Assembly: GCA_902624045.1 (NCBI GenBank)
Contig: CACNVX010000003.1
Coordinates: forward strand, 18,788 to 82,787
DNA: 64,000 bases
Origin: an uncultured Pelagibacteraceae bacterium
Lineage (GTDB): Bacteria; Pseudomonadota; Alphaproteobacteria; Pelagibacterales; Pelagibacteraceae
Direction: 5' to 3'
Part shown: positions 37,999-47,752 of the stretch, piece after piece
Layout of the letters: every line of letters starts with the position of its first letter
How positions within the stretch are numbered: the first letter of the stretch is position 1
Translations under genes and position numbers: made by a program
The notes under the pieces: model-generated
Databases searched by the model: none
What the model was told of the DNA's origin: nothing
The model's input: only the letters and a program-made list of their open reading frames with translations

Positions 37999-39372
37999 TT
38001 ATAAAAAATAAGCCCCAACACCTAAAAAGGAAACAAAACCAATTACATCTGTAATCGTCGTTACAAAAACACTTGAAGCAATTGCCGGATCAATTTTCAT
38101 CTTTTTTAAAGTAAAAGGAACCAATATACCAAATAATCCAGCAATGATCATAGTTAGTACCATAGATATTGCGATAATCATTGAAAGAATATTATCTTTA
38201 AACCAAAGTTGAACAATTAAAGCACTAATTGCTGCAAATATAATTCCATTTAAAATACCAATAGAAAATTCTTTAAATACATTTGATGAGAAATTATTTT
38301 GAGTTAAATCGTTTGTGGCTATAGTTCTAACCGTTACAGCAAGAGTTTGCATTCCAGCATTTCCACCCATTGAAGCAACTATTGGCATCAAGAAAGCTAA
38401 TACTACCATTTGTTCAATGGTTGCTCCAAATAAACTAATGCACCATGTTGCTAGAAAGGCAGTAAATAAATTAAGTAAAAGCCAATTGAATCTTCTCTTT
38501 GTTTTTTTTACAACTCCATCAGTAATTTCTTCATCTCCTACCCCTGCTAATCTTAAAGCATCTTCTTCAGCTTCCTCTTTCAAGACTGTTAAAACATCAT
38601 CGTTCATAATCATACCAACTAATTTATTGTTTTTGTCTACAACAGCGGCTGAATTCAAATTGTAATTTTCAAATAAGTTAGCAACTTCTTCTTTATCCAT
38701 TTCAACAGGAATTAATAATTGAGATTCTGACATTATTGTTGCCATTTTAGTGTCACGAGGTGTTGTCAAAACTTTAGATGAAGGAACAGTGCCTATTGGT
38801 TTAAAATCCTCATTAACAATAAAAATTTCTAAAAACTCCTCTGGCAAATCTTTGTTTTCTCTTAAATAATCAATTGTTTGACCCACAGACCAATTACTTG
38901 GTATAGCTGTAAATTCACGCTGCATAAGTCTAGCAGCGGTATCTTCTGGATAACTTAAGCTTTCTAATAAAGCAAATCTATCCTTTGGCGGTAAAGAACT
39001 AAGAATTGCATTTTTGTCCTCTTCAGGAACATTTTCTAAAATAGATATTGCATCATCTGACTCTAGACCTTTTAGAATACTAACTATAGAATCTGAGGAT
39101 AAATAAGTAATAATTTCAGATTGAATAGATTCGTTTAATTCAACAAAAACTTCTGGATCAATATTAAAATTATTTAATTTAATTAAACTTTCTCTATCCC
39201 CTTCACTAAGGTGCTCAATAATATCTGCAGCATCTGCAGGGTGCATTTCATTGAAAGAATTAGTAATAAATTGAGCGTCATTGTTAGCTATTTTGCTAGT
39301 AACAACTCTTATATATTCTTTATTAAATTCAAAATTTACTTTTTTATCTTTAGTTTTTTTAGTTAAAGACAT
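37999..39372 (-). CDS. mgtE: Magnesium transporter MgtE
   Basis: A magnesium channel/transporter gated by intracellular magnesium. The 457-residue protein has the MgtE N-terminal helical domain (about 20-140, with HPADAADIIEHL), paired CBS domains (about 143-275) and about five membrane helices (about 290-457). The membrane part includes the pore segment MPIVASMGGNAGMQTLAV. It is single and divergent from lipB across 61 bases. An AGGT a few bases before the ATG is a modest ribosome-binding site. Confidence 0.95.
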   Translation of the reverse strand: MSLTKKTKDKKVNFEFNKEYIRVVTSKIANNDAQFITNSFNEMHPADAADIIEHLSEGDRESLIKLNNFNIDPEVFVELNESIQSEIITYLSSDSIVSILKGLESDDAISILENVPEEDKNAILSSLPPKDRFALLESLSYPEDTAARLMQREFTAIPSNWSVGQTIDYLRENKDLPEEFLEIFIVNEDFKPIGTVPSSKVLTTPRDTKMATIMSESQLLIPVEMDKEEVANLFENYNLNSAAVVDKNNKLVGMIMNDDVLTVLKEEAEEDALRLAGVGDEEITDGVVKKTKRRFNWLLLNLFTAFLATWCISLFGATIEQMVVLAFLMPIVASMGGNAGMQTLAVTVRTIATNDLTQNNFSSNVFKEFSIGILNGIIFAAISALIVQLWFKDNILSMIIAISMVLTMIIAGLFGILVPFTLKKMKIDPAIASSVFVTTITDVIGFVSFLGVGAYFL

Positions 39373-39393
39373 AAATCTACCTATTGTTTAGAT

Positions 39394-39422
39394 TTGCACT
39401 ATTAATACATAATAAAGATAAT
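39394..39422 (+). promoter_or_regulatory. Possible lipB promoter
   Basis: TTGCAC (39394-39399), a 17-base spacer and GATAAT (39417-39422) lie 11 bases before the lipB ATG, predicting an almost leaderless message. The match is by eye in the 61-base gap shared with mgtE. Confidence 0.35.
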
Positions 39423-39433
39423 ACAATTTATAA

Positions 39434-40051
39434 ATGAATATTGAGATCAAAAAGTCAATAAAACCAATAAATTATTTTGATGCTATAAGTGTACTAGAGT
39501 CAAGATTAAAGGATTTATACGATAATACTGAGCAAGAATTAATTTGGACTTTGGAGCATAATGAAGTTTTCACAGCAGGAACTTCTTATAAAGAAAATGA
39601 AATTATTGATAAATCCATCAAAATTTTAGAAACAAATAGAGGTGGTAAAATTACCTACCATGGGCCAGGTCAATTAATATGTTATTTTGTTCTAGATTTA
39701 AGAAAAAAAAAAGATATCAGAAAATTTATAACAATTATTGAAAAAACAATAATTCAAACCTTAAAATTTTATAAAATAGAAGCTTTTCCGGATAAAGATA
39801 ATATCGGTATATGGCATAAATCTAATAATGAAGTTAAAAAAATTGCTGCAATAGGTATCAGAGTTAGCAAATGGATTGCCTATCATGGTTTTGCAATAAA
39901 TATAAATAATGATCTAGAAAATTATAAAAAAATTATACCTTGTGGGATTTCAGATAAAGGAGTAACTAACTTAAGAAATATAATAAATCAAGATTACTCA
40001 AATCTAAGTGATATATTAATTAAAAATTTTATTTTAAATTTGAAAATCTAA
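39434..40051 (+). CDS. lipB: Octanoyltransferase (lipoate-protein ligase B)
   Basis: Moves the octanoyl group from acyl carrier protein to lipoyl domains, the first step of lipoate synthesis. The 205-residue protein has [13 protein letters not shown], catalytic lysine K136 (KKIAAIGIR) and thiol C170 (IIPCGI), matching the family dyad. Its last 23 bases overlap the end of the convergent pseudouridine synthase gene. LipA is not in the window. Confidence 0.95.
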   Translation: MNIEIKKSIKPINYFDAISVLESRLKDLYDNTEQELIWTLEHNEVFTAGTSYKENEIIDKSIKILETNRGGKITYHGPGQLICYFVLDLRKKKDIRKFITIIEKTIIQTLKFYKIEAFPDKDNIGIWHKSNNEVKKIAAIGIRVSKWIAYHGFAININNDLENYKKIIPCGISDKGVTNLRNIINQDYSNLSDILIKNFILNLKI

Positions 40052-40946
40052 GTCTTTTAGATTTTAAAAGTTTTTTAAAATAATCAGGTAATAATGCTGA
40101 ATACGTATGTTTTATATCGTTAATTTTAAATTTAATTTGATATGAATGTAACATTAAATTTTTATTAATTCCCTTATTTGAATTTGGTAATTTATATTTT
40201 GTATCACCAAATATAGGATTTCCTATTGCATATAATTGTTTTCTTAACTGATGTTTTCTTCCAGTAATAGGTTTTAACTCTAATAAACTAGCTTCAGAAT
40301 TTTTATCAATCACTTTAAAAATTGTTTTTGCTTTTTCAATTATTTTTTTATCCCCATCGTATTTAATTAAATCATCATCCCATACACCGGATTTTTTATT
40401 AATTTCACCTTGGCAGATAGCTAAATATGTTTTGTGTACTTTTCTTAATCTAAATAAAGAAGTAAGCAATTGAGCGCTCTCTCTGTTTTTAGCCATTATA
40501 AAAACTCCAGAAGTATCTTTATCTAATCTATGAACAGAATATGGTTTTGTTCCTTCAAAAATTTCACTTTTAGAAAAAATATCAACTAGATTTTTTTTTG
40601 ATTTAGTTCCACCTTGAACCGATATGCCTGATGCTTTGTTTAAAACAACAAAATTGTCATTGTTGTCAATAATTTGATCTTCATTTGATCTTATAATTTC
40701 TTTTGATGGTAAAAACTTAATTTTTTTTTGTTGAATTCTTTCTTTAAATTCAATGTTGAATATATTTATTTCATCATTCGTTTTTACTTTAAAAGAGCTT
40801 TTAACTTTCTTTCTATTGAGTTTTATTTTTCCTGTTCTTAAGTATTTCTCCACAAGTCCTTGTGGAATTTTTCCAATTTTGAGTCTTAACCATCTGTCCA
40901 AACGCATATCATTACACGTTGAATCAACGATGTAAGATTTTTTCAT
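40029..40946 (-). CDS. RluA-family 23S rRNA pseudouridine synthase (RluC/RluD-like)
   Basis: Isomerises specific uridines in large-subunit rRNA. The 305-residue protein has an N-terminal S4-like RNA-binding domain (about 13-70) and the catalytic domain with aspartate D142 in HRLDKDTSG and the GRKHQLRKQ motif. The target is uncertain: RluC-like rather than RluD-like is a guess. It sits 10 bases after rplQ and is probably the last gene of the ribosomal operon, a sensible place for an rRNA-modifying enzyme. Confidence 0.88.
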   Translation of the reverse strand: MKKSYIVDSTCNDMRLDRWLRLKIGKIPQGLVEKYLRTGKIKLNRKKVKSSFKVKTNDEINIFNIEFKERIQQKKIKFLPSKEIIRSNEDQIIDNNDNFVVLNKASGISVQGGTKSKKNLVDIFSKSEIFEGTKPYSVHRLDKDTSGVFIMAKNRESAQLLTSLFRLRKVHKTYLAICQGEINKKSGVWDDDLIKYDGDKKIIEKAKTIFKVIDKNSEASLLELKPITGRKHQLRKQLYAIGNPIFGDTKYKLPNSNKGINKNLMLHSYQIKFKINDIKHTYSALLPDYFKKLLKSKRLRFSNLK

Positions 40947-40956
40947 GATTTAAGAT

Positions 40957-41400
40957 TTAAGCTGTAGCTTGTTTTTTCTCTTCTGTTTTAGGAGATTCTT
41001 TTGTTGTGTCTTTCTTTGGTTTATCAACTCTCTTGGCTTCAACATCTCTATCAACAAATTCAATTATTGCCATTGGAGCATTATCTCCATATCTAAATCC
41101 AGCCTTAATTATTCTTGTATAGCCACCATTTCTATTCTGATATCTTTTAGAGAGTGTTTTTTTAACTTTATTAGCTGATTTAATATCCTGCAGTTTAGAG
41201 ACTAACATTTTAGTAGTTTGTAAAGTTTCTTTTTTACCTAAAGTTATAATTTTGTCAGCTTGCGGCTTTAAAAATTTAGCTTTTGGTAAAGTAGTTTTGA
41301 TTTGCTCATACTTAATTAATGAATTCAACATGTTCTTAAGCAAAGCTTTTCTATGCTCTGATGTTCTGTTTAATTTTTTATTAGCAAATCCATGTCTCAT
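40957..41400 (-). CDS. rplQ: 50S ribosomal protein L17
   Basis: Large-subunit protein near the exit tunnel. The 147-residue protein starts [20 protein letters not shown] and contains the conserved [22 protein letters not shown]-type region. A charged Lys/Glu/Thr tail of about 25 residues extends beyond the E. coli length. The ATG overlaps the rpoA stop by one base. It is the last ribosomal protein gene of the alpha operon segment. Confidence 0.97.
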   Translation of the reverse strand: MRHGFANKKLNRTSEHRKALLKNMLNSLIKYEQIKTTLPKAKFLKPQADKIITLGKKETLQTTKMLVSKLQDIKSANKVKKTLSKRYQNRNGGYTRIIKAGFRYGDNAPMAIIEFVDRDVEAKRVDKPKKDTTKESPKTEEKKQATA

Positions 41401-42428
41401 TAAATTGCTTCCTCTAATTTTTTGGACATCTCGGCAATATTGTCTGGTGGCCAGTTAGGTATTTCCATACCTAAATATAATGACATGCCAGTTAAGACTT
41501 CTTTAATTTCGTTTAGTGATTTTCTTCCAAAATTAGGTGTTCTTAACATTTCACCCTCAGATTTTTGGACCAAATCACCAATATAAATAATATTATCATT
41601 CTTTAAACAGTTCATTGATCTAACAGATAGTTCTAACTCATCTACTTTTCTTAATAGGTTTTTGTTAAATTCAGGCTCAGTAGAAACCTCTTTAACAGGT
41701 GCTTCAACTGGTTCGTCAAAATTAATGAACATTTTAAGCTGATCTTGAAAAATCCTAGCTGAATAGGCCACAGCATCTTCTGCTGAAATAGATCCATCAG
41801 TTTCAACTTCCATGGTCAATTTGTCATAATCCAAAGCTTTACCTTCTCTTGCTGTACTCACAGAATAAGAAACTTTTTTAACTGGGCTATAAAGAGAGTC
41901 AATAGCTATGAGACCTAGTGGTGGTTCTTCAGGTTTATTCAATTCTGCTGGTACATAACCTTTACCTGTATTGACATTCATTTCCATATGAAATGAAGTA
42001 TTTTCATCTAAATTACAGATAACTAAATCAGGATTTAAAATTTCAACGTCAGCAACTGCTGTTATATCAGATGCTTTTATCTCACCAGGTCCTTTTGCAT
42101 CTAAAATTAATTTTTTTGTTCCTTCTGAATTACTTTTAAGTGCTAAAGATTTAACATTCAGTACAATATCAGTAACATCTTCTCTTACACCTTTAATTGA
42201 TGTAAACTCATGTAAAACTCCATCAATTTGAATAGAGGTTACTGCTGCGCCTCTTATTGAAGATAGTAAAATTCTTCTTAGAGAATTTCCTAAAGTTAAC
42301 CCATAACCTTTTTCAAGAGGCTCAGCTACGATTTTCGCATGAGTTAAATCTTCACTTATTTGCACATCTAGCTTAGATGGTTTAATTAGCGACTTCCAAT
42401 TTTTTATATTAACATTTTCAACTTCCAT
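41400..42428 (-). CDS. rpoA: DNA-directed RNA polymerase, alpha subunit
   Basis: Scaffold subunit for polymerase assembly and a contact for activators. The 342-residue protein has the N-terminal dimerisation domain (about 1-235; [17 protein letters not shown]) and, after an acidic linker, the C-terminal domain (about 255-330; [20 protein letters not shown]). Both are complete. One-base overlaps join it to rpsK and rplQ. The order rpsM-rpsK-rpoA-rplQ is the usual alpha operon. Confidence 0.97.
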   Translation of the reverse strand: MEVENVNIKNWKSLIKPSKLDVQISEDLTHAKIVAEPLEKGYGLTLGNSLRRILLSSIRGAAVTSIQIDGVLHEFTSIKGVREDVTDIVLNVKSLALKSNSEGTKKLILDAKGPGEIKASDITAVADVEILNPDLVICNLDENTSFHMEMNVNTGKGYVPAELNKPEEPPLGLIAIDSLYSPVKKVSYSVSTAREGKALDYDKLTMEVETDGSISAEDAVAYSARIFQDQLKMFINFDEPVEAPVKEVSTEPEFNKNLLRKVDELELSVRSMNCLKNDNIIYIGDLVQKSEGEMLRTPNFGRKSLNEIKEVLTGMSLYLGMEIPNWPPDNIAEMSKKLEEAI

Positions 42429-42877
42429 TAAACTCTCCTTTTTTTTGGTGGTCTAGTTCCATTATGCGGCATAGGTGTTGTGTCCTTTATAGACAAAATT
42501 TTAAATCCTCTTGCTTGTAAAGCTCTCAGCGCTGTTTCACGTCCAGATCCAGGTCCTTTAACTTCTACAGACAAAGTTTTCATACCGTACTCTAAAGCTT
42601 TAGAGGCTGCTGAGTCTGCTGCTATCTGAGCAGCATATGGAGTGGATTTTCTTGATCCTTTGAAACCTTTTTGTCCTGCAGATGCCCAAGATATTACATT
42701 TCCATTTGTATCAGCTATTGAAATAATTGTATTGTTGAATGTAGATTGTACATAGGCAACTCCATTTAAAATATTTTTTTTTATTTTTTTCTTTTTTGAA
42801 TAAGTGCTTTTTGCACTTTTTTTTGAAGATTTATCTACCTTCTGATCTTTAATTTCAACTTTATCACTTTTTGCCAT
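42428..42877 (-). CDS. rpsK: 30S ribosomal protein S11
   Basis: Small-subunit platform protein. The conserved core ([18 protein letters not shown] to [10 protein letters not shown]) occupies residues about 38-149. The first 35 residues are a lysine/serine-rich extension longer than in E. coli S11 (129 residues), as seen in other Alphaproteobacteria to varying degrees. The start at 42877 lies one base after the rpsM stop on the same strand. The C-terminal [11 protein letters not shown] is intact. Confidence 0.96.
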   Translation of the reverse strand: MAKSDKVEIKDQKVDKSSKKSAKSTYSKKKKIKKNILNGVAYVQSTFNNTIISIADTNGNVISWASAGQKGFKGSRKSTPYAAQIAADSAASKALEYGMKTLSVEVKGPGSGRETALRALQARGFKILSIKDTTPMPHNGTRPPKKRRV

Positions 42878-42878
42878 A

Positions 42879-43264
42879 TTACTTTTTAGTTGGTGTTAAT
42901 TTTTTTCCTGCAATTGCAATTGCTTTACCTTTTCTTGTTCTAGCGTTACATCTTGTTCTTTGTCCTCTTACAGGTAATTTTTTTCTATGCCTTGTTCCTC
43001 TATAGCAAGCTAAATCTATTAATCTTTTAATACTTAATGAATAATCTCTTCTTAAGTCACCCTCAACTTTAAAGTTTTGATCTATATATACTCTCTAATT
43101 TTTAGTATTTCCTCATCAGTTAATTCATTGATTCTTTTTGCTTTAGGAATTTCTAAAGATGAACAAATCTGTTGTGAAAATTTATCACCAATTCCATAAA
43201 TGTAAGTTAACCCTACATACACGAGCTTATTTTGTGGAATGTTTATACCTGCGATACGAGCCAT
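42879..43264 (-). pseudogene. rpsM: 30S ribosomal protein S13, reading frame broken by a two-base shift
   Basis: S13 is an essential head protein contacting 5S rRNA and the P-site tRNA. The first frame encodes [16 protein letters not shown] onwards for 60 residues, then hits TAG at 43084-43082. The rest of S13 ([15 protein letters not shown] to GKKLTPTKK) continues to a TAA at 42881-42879, but shifted. The break is in GTATATATAG: removing one TA would restore [14 protein letters not shown], the same length as alphaproteobacterial homologues. The total of 386 bases is two more than a multiple of three. A sequencing or assembly error is the simplest reading; a real frameshift is possible. Confidence 0.9.
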
Positions 43265-43318
43265 AATTTTGTGATAAATTGTGCCTTTTATATAAGAACA
43301 TTGGTTAAAGTCAACGCC

Positions 43319-43882
43319 TTAAACATTTATAAAAGTGTCTATTTTACTAGTTATTTCTTCAATTTTTAGACTTCCATCAATCTCTTGGAAATTAGGATTC
43401 TTTGAGTAAAAATTGAGCACGGGTTTAGTAGTTTCCATATAAGTGTCATATCTTTTAAGTATTGTAGCAGAGTCATCATCGGACCTATTTTCAATAATTT
43501 TTCTTTTTTCAAGTCTTTTTAATATTGTTTCTTTGTCCACATTTAAAAATAAAATTAAATCTATTTTTTGGCCTGTTTCCTCAAGTAATAAACTCAAATT
43601 TTTAGCCTGACTTAAAGATCTTGGGTATCCATCAAAAATTAATTTATTTTTATTTGTAGGGTCAGATACTAACTTTTTAATTAGCTTATTTATAATTTCA
43701 TCACTTACAAACTTTCCATTTGTTATATCTCTATTTATAGTTTTACCAATATCAGTATTTTTTTTTATTTCGTTTCTTAACATTTCACCAGTTGAAATTT
43801 GATAGGAATTCAATTTATTGACTATATATTTGGACTGAGTACCTTTTCCAGCACCTGGTGGTCCAAATAAAATAATATTCAC
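43319..43882 (-). CDS. adk: Adenylate kinase
   Basis: Interconverts ATP plus AMP with two ADP. The 187-residue protein has the P-loop GPPGAGKGT (7-15), the FDGYPRSLSQA segment and the RRxDD-like ENRSDDDSATILKRYDTY region. It is the short form: the LID domain is minimal and has no zinc cysteines. The start is a GTG at 43882 directly after the secY stop, fixed by the conserved N-terminus. A 54-base gap precedes rpsM. Confidence 0.95.
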   Translation of the reverse strand: MNIILFGPPGAGKGTQSKYIVNKLNSYQISTGEMLRNEIKKNTDIGKTINRDITNGKFVSDEIINKLIKKLVSDPTNKNKLIFDGYPRSLSQAKNLSLLLEETGQKIDLILFLNVDKETILKRLEKRKIIENRSDDDSATILKRYDTYMETTKPVLNFYSKNPNFQEIDGSLKIEEITSKIDTFINV

Positions 43883-45163
43883 TTATTTACCAAATTTTGT
43901 TTTTTTTATTAGCTGCTCGTATTGAGAGCTCATTAATCTAGTTTGTATTTGAGTCACTGTATCTATAGCTACCACAACAACTATAAGTATAGATGCACCA
44001 CCTAAATAAAAAGGAATTGGATAGTTTGCAATTAAAAACTCTGGCATTAAACAAACTAAAGTTAAGTATAAAGCACCAATTGTGGTTAACTTTATAGATA
44101 TATTTTCAATATATAAGGCTGTACTTTCACCAGGTCTTATCCCAGGTACAAATCCTCCATATTTTCTAAGATTTTCTGCTGTTTCTGTTGGATTAAAAGT
44201 TATTGATGTATAAAAAAAAGTAAAGAATATAATTCCTGAAGCGTAAAGCAACATATATAAAGGCTGACCCTGAGTAAAATAAGAGCTTAAATTTAAAAAA
44301 GTTTCATTATTTGAAAAAGAAAAATTAGAGAATGTCACAGGTAATAATAAAAGCGCTGATGCAAAAATTGCGGGTATTACTCCAGCTTGATTAATTTTTA
44401 ATGGTAAGTGTGATGACTCTCCTCCATACATCTTATTGCCCATTTGTCTTTTTGGATAATTAATTATTATTTTTCTTAATGCTCTTTCCATAAAAACAAC
44501 AAATAAAATTGTAATTATCAATAAAATAAACAATGACAAAATCATAAATGTAGAAACTGCACCAGTTCTACCTAATTCAAAAGTCGTTACAAGTGCTCTT
44601 GGTATTTCAGCAACAATACCAGCAAAAATTATTAACGATATACCATTACCAATACCTCTTTGAGTAATTTGCTCTCCTAACCACATTAAAAATATTGTTC
44701 CTGCAACAATAGTAGTTACAGTGGTAATTTTAAAAAAAGCTCCTGGATTAATCACTAAGTCAGCTGAGGATTCTAATCCAACAGATAAACCATATCCTTG
44801 AACTGTTGCAAGTAAAACTGTTCCATATCTAGTAATTTGTGTAATTTTAGCCCTTCCATTCTCACCTTGGGCTTTTAAATTTTTAAAATAATCAGAGACA
44901 CCTGTTAAAAGTTGAACAATAATTGCGGATGAAATATATGGCATTATTCCTAAAGCAAATATTGCCATTCTACTTACAGCTCCTCCAGCAAATACATTAA
45001 ACATTCCTAGTAATCCTTTTTGGTTACCTTCCATCATTATTTTTAATTGCTCTGGATCAATTCCAGGAAGAGGAACAAAAGTTCCAAATCTGTAAACTGC
45101 TAAAATTAATACAGTAAAGATTATTCTATTTCGTAAATCATTTGTTGATGATGAAGCGCTCAT
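43883..45163 (-). CDS. secY: Protein translocase subunit SecY
   Basis: Channel subunit of the SecYEG translocon in the inner membrane. The 426-residue protein has ten predicted membrane helices, the FGTFVPLPGID segment after helix 1, the GIMPYISSAIIVQL motif and YGGFVPGIRPG in the cytosolic loop. It is nine bases after rplO and directly before adk. rpmJ, which often follows secY, is not here. Confidence 0.97.
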   Translation of the reverse strand: MSASSSTNDLRNRIIFTVLILAVYRFGTFVPLPGIDPEQLKIMMEGNQKGLLGMFNVFAGGAVSRMAIFALGIMPYISSAIIVQLLTGVSDYFKNLKAQGENGRAKITQITRYGTVLLATVQGYGLSVGLESSADLVINPGAFFKITTVTTIVAGTIFLMWLGEQITQRGIGNGISLIIFAGIVAEIPRALVTTFELGRTGAVSTFMILSLFILLIITILFVVFMERALRKIIINYPKRQMGNKMYGGESSHLPLKINQAGVIPAIFASALLLLPVTFSNFSFSNNETFLNLSSYFTQGQPLYMLLYASGIIFFTFFYTSITFNPTETAENLRKYGGFVPGIRPGESTALYIENISIKLTTIGALYLTLVCLMPEFLIANYPIPFYLGGASILIVVVVAIDTVTQIQTRLMSSQYEQLIKKTKFGK

Positions 45164-45172
45164 GTTAACAAA

Positions 45173-45625
45173 TTATTTTTTTAATTGTATAGATCCACCA
45201 ATTTTTTCTAGTTTTTCTATTGCTGCTTTTGAAGCAAGATCAGCTTCGATATTAATTTTATCTTTTACGTCACCCGATCCTAAAATTTTTAATTTTTTTG
45301 AGTTTTTATTTATTAATCTAAGTTTTTTTAATAATTCTGAGTTTAATACTTCTTTTGGGTTGATATTTTTTTTGTCAATAAATGATTGAATTTTATCTAA
45401 GTTTAAAATAGCGACACTCTCTTTCGAAATTGGGTTAAATCCTCTTTTTGGAAGTCTCCTATACAACGGCATTTGACCACCCTCAAAACTTTTTATAGCA
45501 ACTCCAGATCTAGATTTTTGACCCTTAACACCTCTCCCAGATGTTTTGCCTTTACCAGAACCAATACCTCGTCCAACTCTCATTTTTGATTTATTGATTT
45601 TAGGTCTGTTATTTAAATTAATCAT
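45173..45625 (-). CDS. rplO: 50S ribosomal protein L15
   Basis: Large-subunit assembly protein. The 150-residue protein begins MINLNNRPKINKSKMRVGRG and has the glycine-rich GIGSGKGKTSGRGVKGQKSR segment and GGQMPLYRRLPKRGF. The ATG overlaps the rpsE stop by one base. In most bacteria rpmD (L30) lies between rpsE and rplO; here there is no room for it. Confidence 0.96.
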   Translation of the reverse strand: MINLNNRPKINKSKMRVGRGIGSGKGKTSGRGVKGQKSRSGVAIKSFEGGQMPLYRRLPKRGFNPISKESVAILNLDKIQSFIDKKNINPKEVLNSELLKKLRLINKNSKKLKILGSGDVKDKINIEADLASKAAIEKLEKIGGSIQLKK

Positions 45626-46140
45626 TATCCTCTTTTTTCTATTATTTCAGAAATTTTTTTATTTCGTATTGCAGATATTTGTTTTGGCGAACTTTGTTTC
45701 ATCAAAGCTTTCATAGTAGCCCTTATTACATTATGTGCATTAGATGTTCCCATAGATTTAGCAACAATATCCTTTACGCCTAAAACTTCACAGACAGCTC
45801 TGACAGGACCTCCTGCAATTATTCCAGTTCCCTTAGAAGCAGCCCTTAAAACTATTCTCCCAGAACCGTCCTTAGCTCTGACATCATGATGAATAGTTCT
45901 GCCTTCTCTTAATGGTATATGTGTAAGTTTTCTTCTTGCCATCTCATTAGCTTTTTTAATAGCATCGGGTACTTGTTTAGCTTTTGCGTGCGCTATACCA
46001 ATTTTACCTGCTTGATTTCCAACAACTACAAGGGCTGAAAATCCAAATCTTCTTCCACCCTTAACAACTTTGGTTATACGATTTATGTGGACTAATTTTT
46101 CTAATATATCGTCTGTTTTTTTATCTTTTAAATTTTCCAT
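45625..46140 (-). CDS. rpsE: 30S ribosomal protein S5
   Basis: Small-subunit protein at the mRNA entry channel, important for accuracy. The 171-residue protein has the double-stranded RNA-binding-like N-terminal domain (VVKGGRRFGFSALVVVGN) and the C-terminal domain with GIIAGGPVRAVCEVLGV and KSMGTSNAHNVIRAT. It is directly coupled to rplO and 2 bases after rplR. Confidence 0.97.
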   Translation of the reverse strand: MENLKDKKTDDILEKLVHINRITKVVKGGRRFGFSALVVVGNQAGKIGIAHAKAKQVPDAIKKANEMARRKLTHIPLREGRTIHHDVRAKDGSGRIVLRAASKGTGIIAGGPVRAVCEVLGVKDIVAKSMGTSNAHNVIRATMKALMKQSSPKQISAIRNKKISEIIEKRG

Positions 46141-46142
46141 AA

Positions 46143-46499
46143 TTAAAATTCCATTCCATTTTCTCTTAACGTTTCTGCAAACACCTTAATTCTACCATGA
46201 TATTTGTATGAACCTCTATCAAAGTAAATTTTGGTAATTTTTTTCTCCTGAGCTTTTTTAGCTAGCTTTTGAGCAACTAATCTAGATAATTCTGTTTTAT
46301 TAACTTTATCTACAGATTTAAGATCCTTTTCTACTGATGATGCTGATAACAAAGTTATTTTTTTTGTGTCGTCTATTATTTGTGCTGAAATATTCTTTGA
46401 AGATCTTGAAATGCTTAGCCTAAAACGATCTTTTGATGCAACTTTTCTAACTTTATTGCTAACTCTAAATCTTTTTCTTATATTAGCGTTTAACCTCAT
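46143..46499 (-). CDS. rplR: 50S ribosomal protein L18
   Basis: Binds 5S rRNA in the central protuberance. The 118-residue protein has an arginine-rich N-terminus, the [16 protein letters not shown] strand region and the [17 protein letters not shown] ending typical of L18. It shares one base with rplF and is 2 bases from rpsE, in normal spc-operon order. Confidence 0.96.
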   Translation of the reverse strand: MRLNANIRKRFRVSNKVRKVASKDRFRLSISRSSKNISAQIIDDTKKITLLSASSVEKDLKSVDKVNKTELSRLVAQKLAKKAQEKKITKIYFDRGSYKYHGRIKVFAETLRENGMEF

Positions 46500-47038
46500 T
46501 ACTTTTTCTTTCCTTCTTTTTTAAGAACATATTGTCCTTTTTCTCTAACACCTTTTCCTTTATATGGTTCAATTTTTCTCAAAGTTTTAATTTTGGATAC
46601 TACCTCACCTACTAATTGTTTGTCAGAACCAGTAATTTTTAATGTTGTTTGTTTTTCGACAGCAATTTTAATACCCTCTGGAATATCAAAATTAATGTCA
46701 TGACTATAACCTAATTGTAGATTTAATTGATTTCCCTTTAATGCTGCTCTGTAACCAACACCAACTAATTCTAATATTTTTTCGTAACCTGTACTTGATC
46801 CTATCACAGCATTATTAATTAAACTTCTATTCATCCCCCAAAGTCTCTTAGAGTTTTGATCTACTTTTTTTGGTTTTATGGAAATTTCTTTTCCTTCAAT
46901 TATGTCTAAATTAAACATCTCTAAATCAACGTTGATTGATTTTTTCCCCAAAGGTCCTTCTATATTTATAATGTCACCTGCTAAAGCAACCTTAACTTTT
47001 TCAGGGATAGATATGTTTATTTTACCTATTTTAGACAT
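46499..47038 (-). CDS. rplF: 50S ribosomal protein L6
   Basis: Large-subunit protein near the sarcin-ricin loop. The 179-residue protein shows two related domains, with [15 protein letters not shown] at the start, [17 protein letters not shown] in the middle and [18 protein letters not shown] near the end. Length and order after rpsH are standard. It is coupled by one-base overlaps on both sides. Confidence 0.96.
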   Translation of the reverse strand: MSKIGKINISIPEKVKVALAGDIINIEGPLGKKSINVDLEMFNLDIIEGKEISIKPKKVDQNSKRLWGMNRSLINNAVIGSSTGYEKILELVGVGYRAALKGNQLNLQLGYSHDINFDIPEGIKIAVEKQTTLKITGSDKQLVGEVVSKIKTLRKIEPYKGKGVREKGQYVLKKEGKKK

Positions 47039-47433
47039 TAAAATACCTTACAAATTATTTCGCCACCAACTTTTTGTTTTCTTGCATCTATATCAGTCAT
47101 TACTCCTTTTGGGGTCGACACAATAGCAATTCCTAAACCATTATTTATTTTAGGTAAACTATCTGCAGATGAAAAAATTCTTCTTCCTGGTTTTGATACT
47201 CTTTCAAAAGCACTTATTACCGGGTTACCAGAATGGTACTTGAGCTCTAATGACAAAATAGGTTTTTTCTCTTCAGAAGTTACTTTAAAATCTTTAATAA
47301 AACCTTCATTTTTAAGTATATCTGCTATTTTAGTTTTAAAATTAGATGAAGGTAATTCCACTTTTTTATGGTTTCTTGCTTGAGCGTTTTTAACTCTTGC
47401 AATCATATCTCCTATCGGGTCACTTAAACTCAT
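47038..47433 (-). CDS. rpsH: 30S ribosomal protein S8
   Basis: Binds 16S rRNA early in assembly and in many bacteria represses the spc operon. The 131-residue protein starts with SDPIGDMIARVKNAQARNHK and ends with GLGIAIVSTPKGVMTDIDAR plus GGEIICKVF. The frame is intact. It is 11 bases after rpsN. I see no S8-like mRNA target helix at the L24-L5 junction by eye. Confidence 0.96.
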   Translation of the reverse strand: MSLSDPIGDMIARVKNAQARNHKKVELPSSNFKTKIADILKNEGFIKDFKVTSEEKKPILSLELKYHSGNPVISAFERVSKPGRRIFSSADSLPKINNGLGIAIVSTPKGVMTDIDARKQKVGGEIICKVF

Positions 47434-47444
47434 AATTATCCTTT

Positions 47445-47750
47445 CTACCAGCTAGATTTAACTAAGCCAGGTATCTTTCCTTGTAATCCTAATTGTCTTA
47501 ATGCAATTCTTGATATCTTTAATTTTCTATAAACACCATGTGGTCTTCCTGTTATTTCACATCTATTCATAATTCTTGTTTTAGCAGAATTTCTTGGCAG
47601 TTTAGATAATTTTTGCTGCGCTTTAAATCTTTCCTCTAATGATAATTTTTTATTCATAACAATTTTTTTTAATTCTTGTCTTTTTTTATAAAACTTGTCA
47701 GAAAGCTTAATTCTTTTTTTATTTTTATTAACAGCGCTTAACTTTGCCAT
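47445..47750 (-). CDS. rpsN: 30S ribosomal protein S14
   Basis: Small-subunit head protein. The 101-residue protein is the long, zinc-free form, lacking CxxC pairs, with [20 protein letters not shown] and [22 protein letters not shown]. This is the usual type in Alphaproteobacteria. It is 2 bases after the L24-L5 gene and 11 before rpsH. Confidence 0.96.
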   Translation of the reverse strand: MAKLSAVNKNKKRIKLSDKFYKKRQELKKIVMNKKLSLEERFKAQQKLSKLPRNSAKTRIMNRCEITGRPHGVYRKLKISRIALRQLGLQGKIPGLVKSSW

Positions 47751-47752
47751 AT

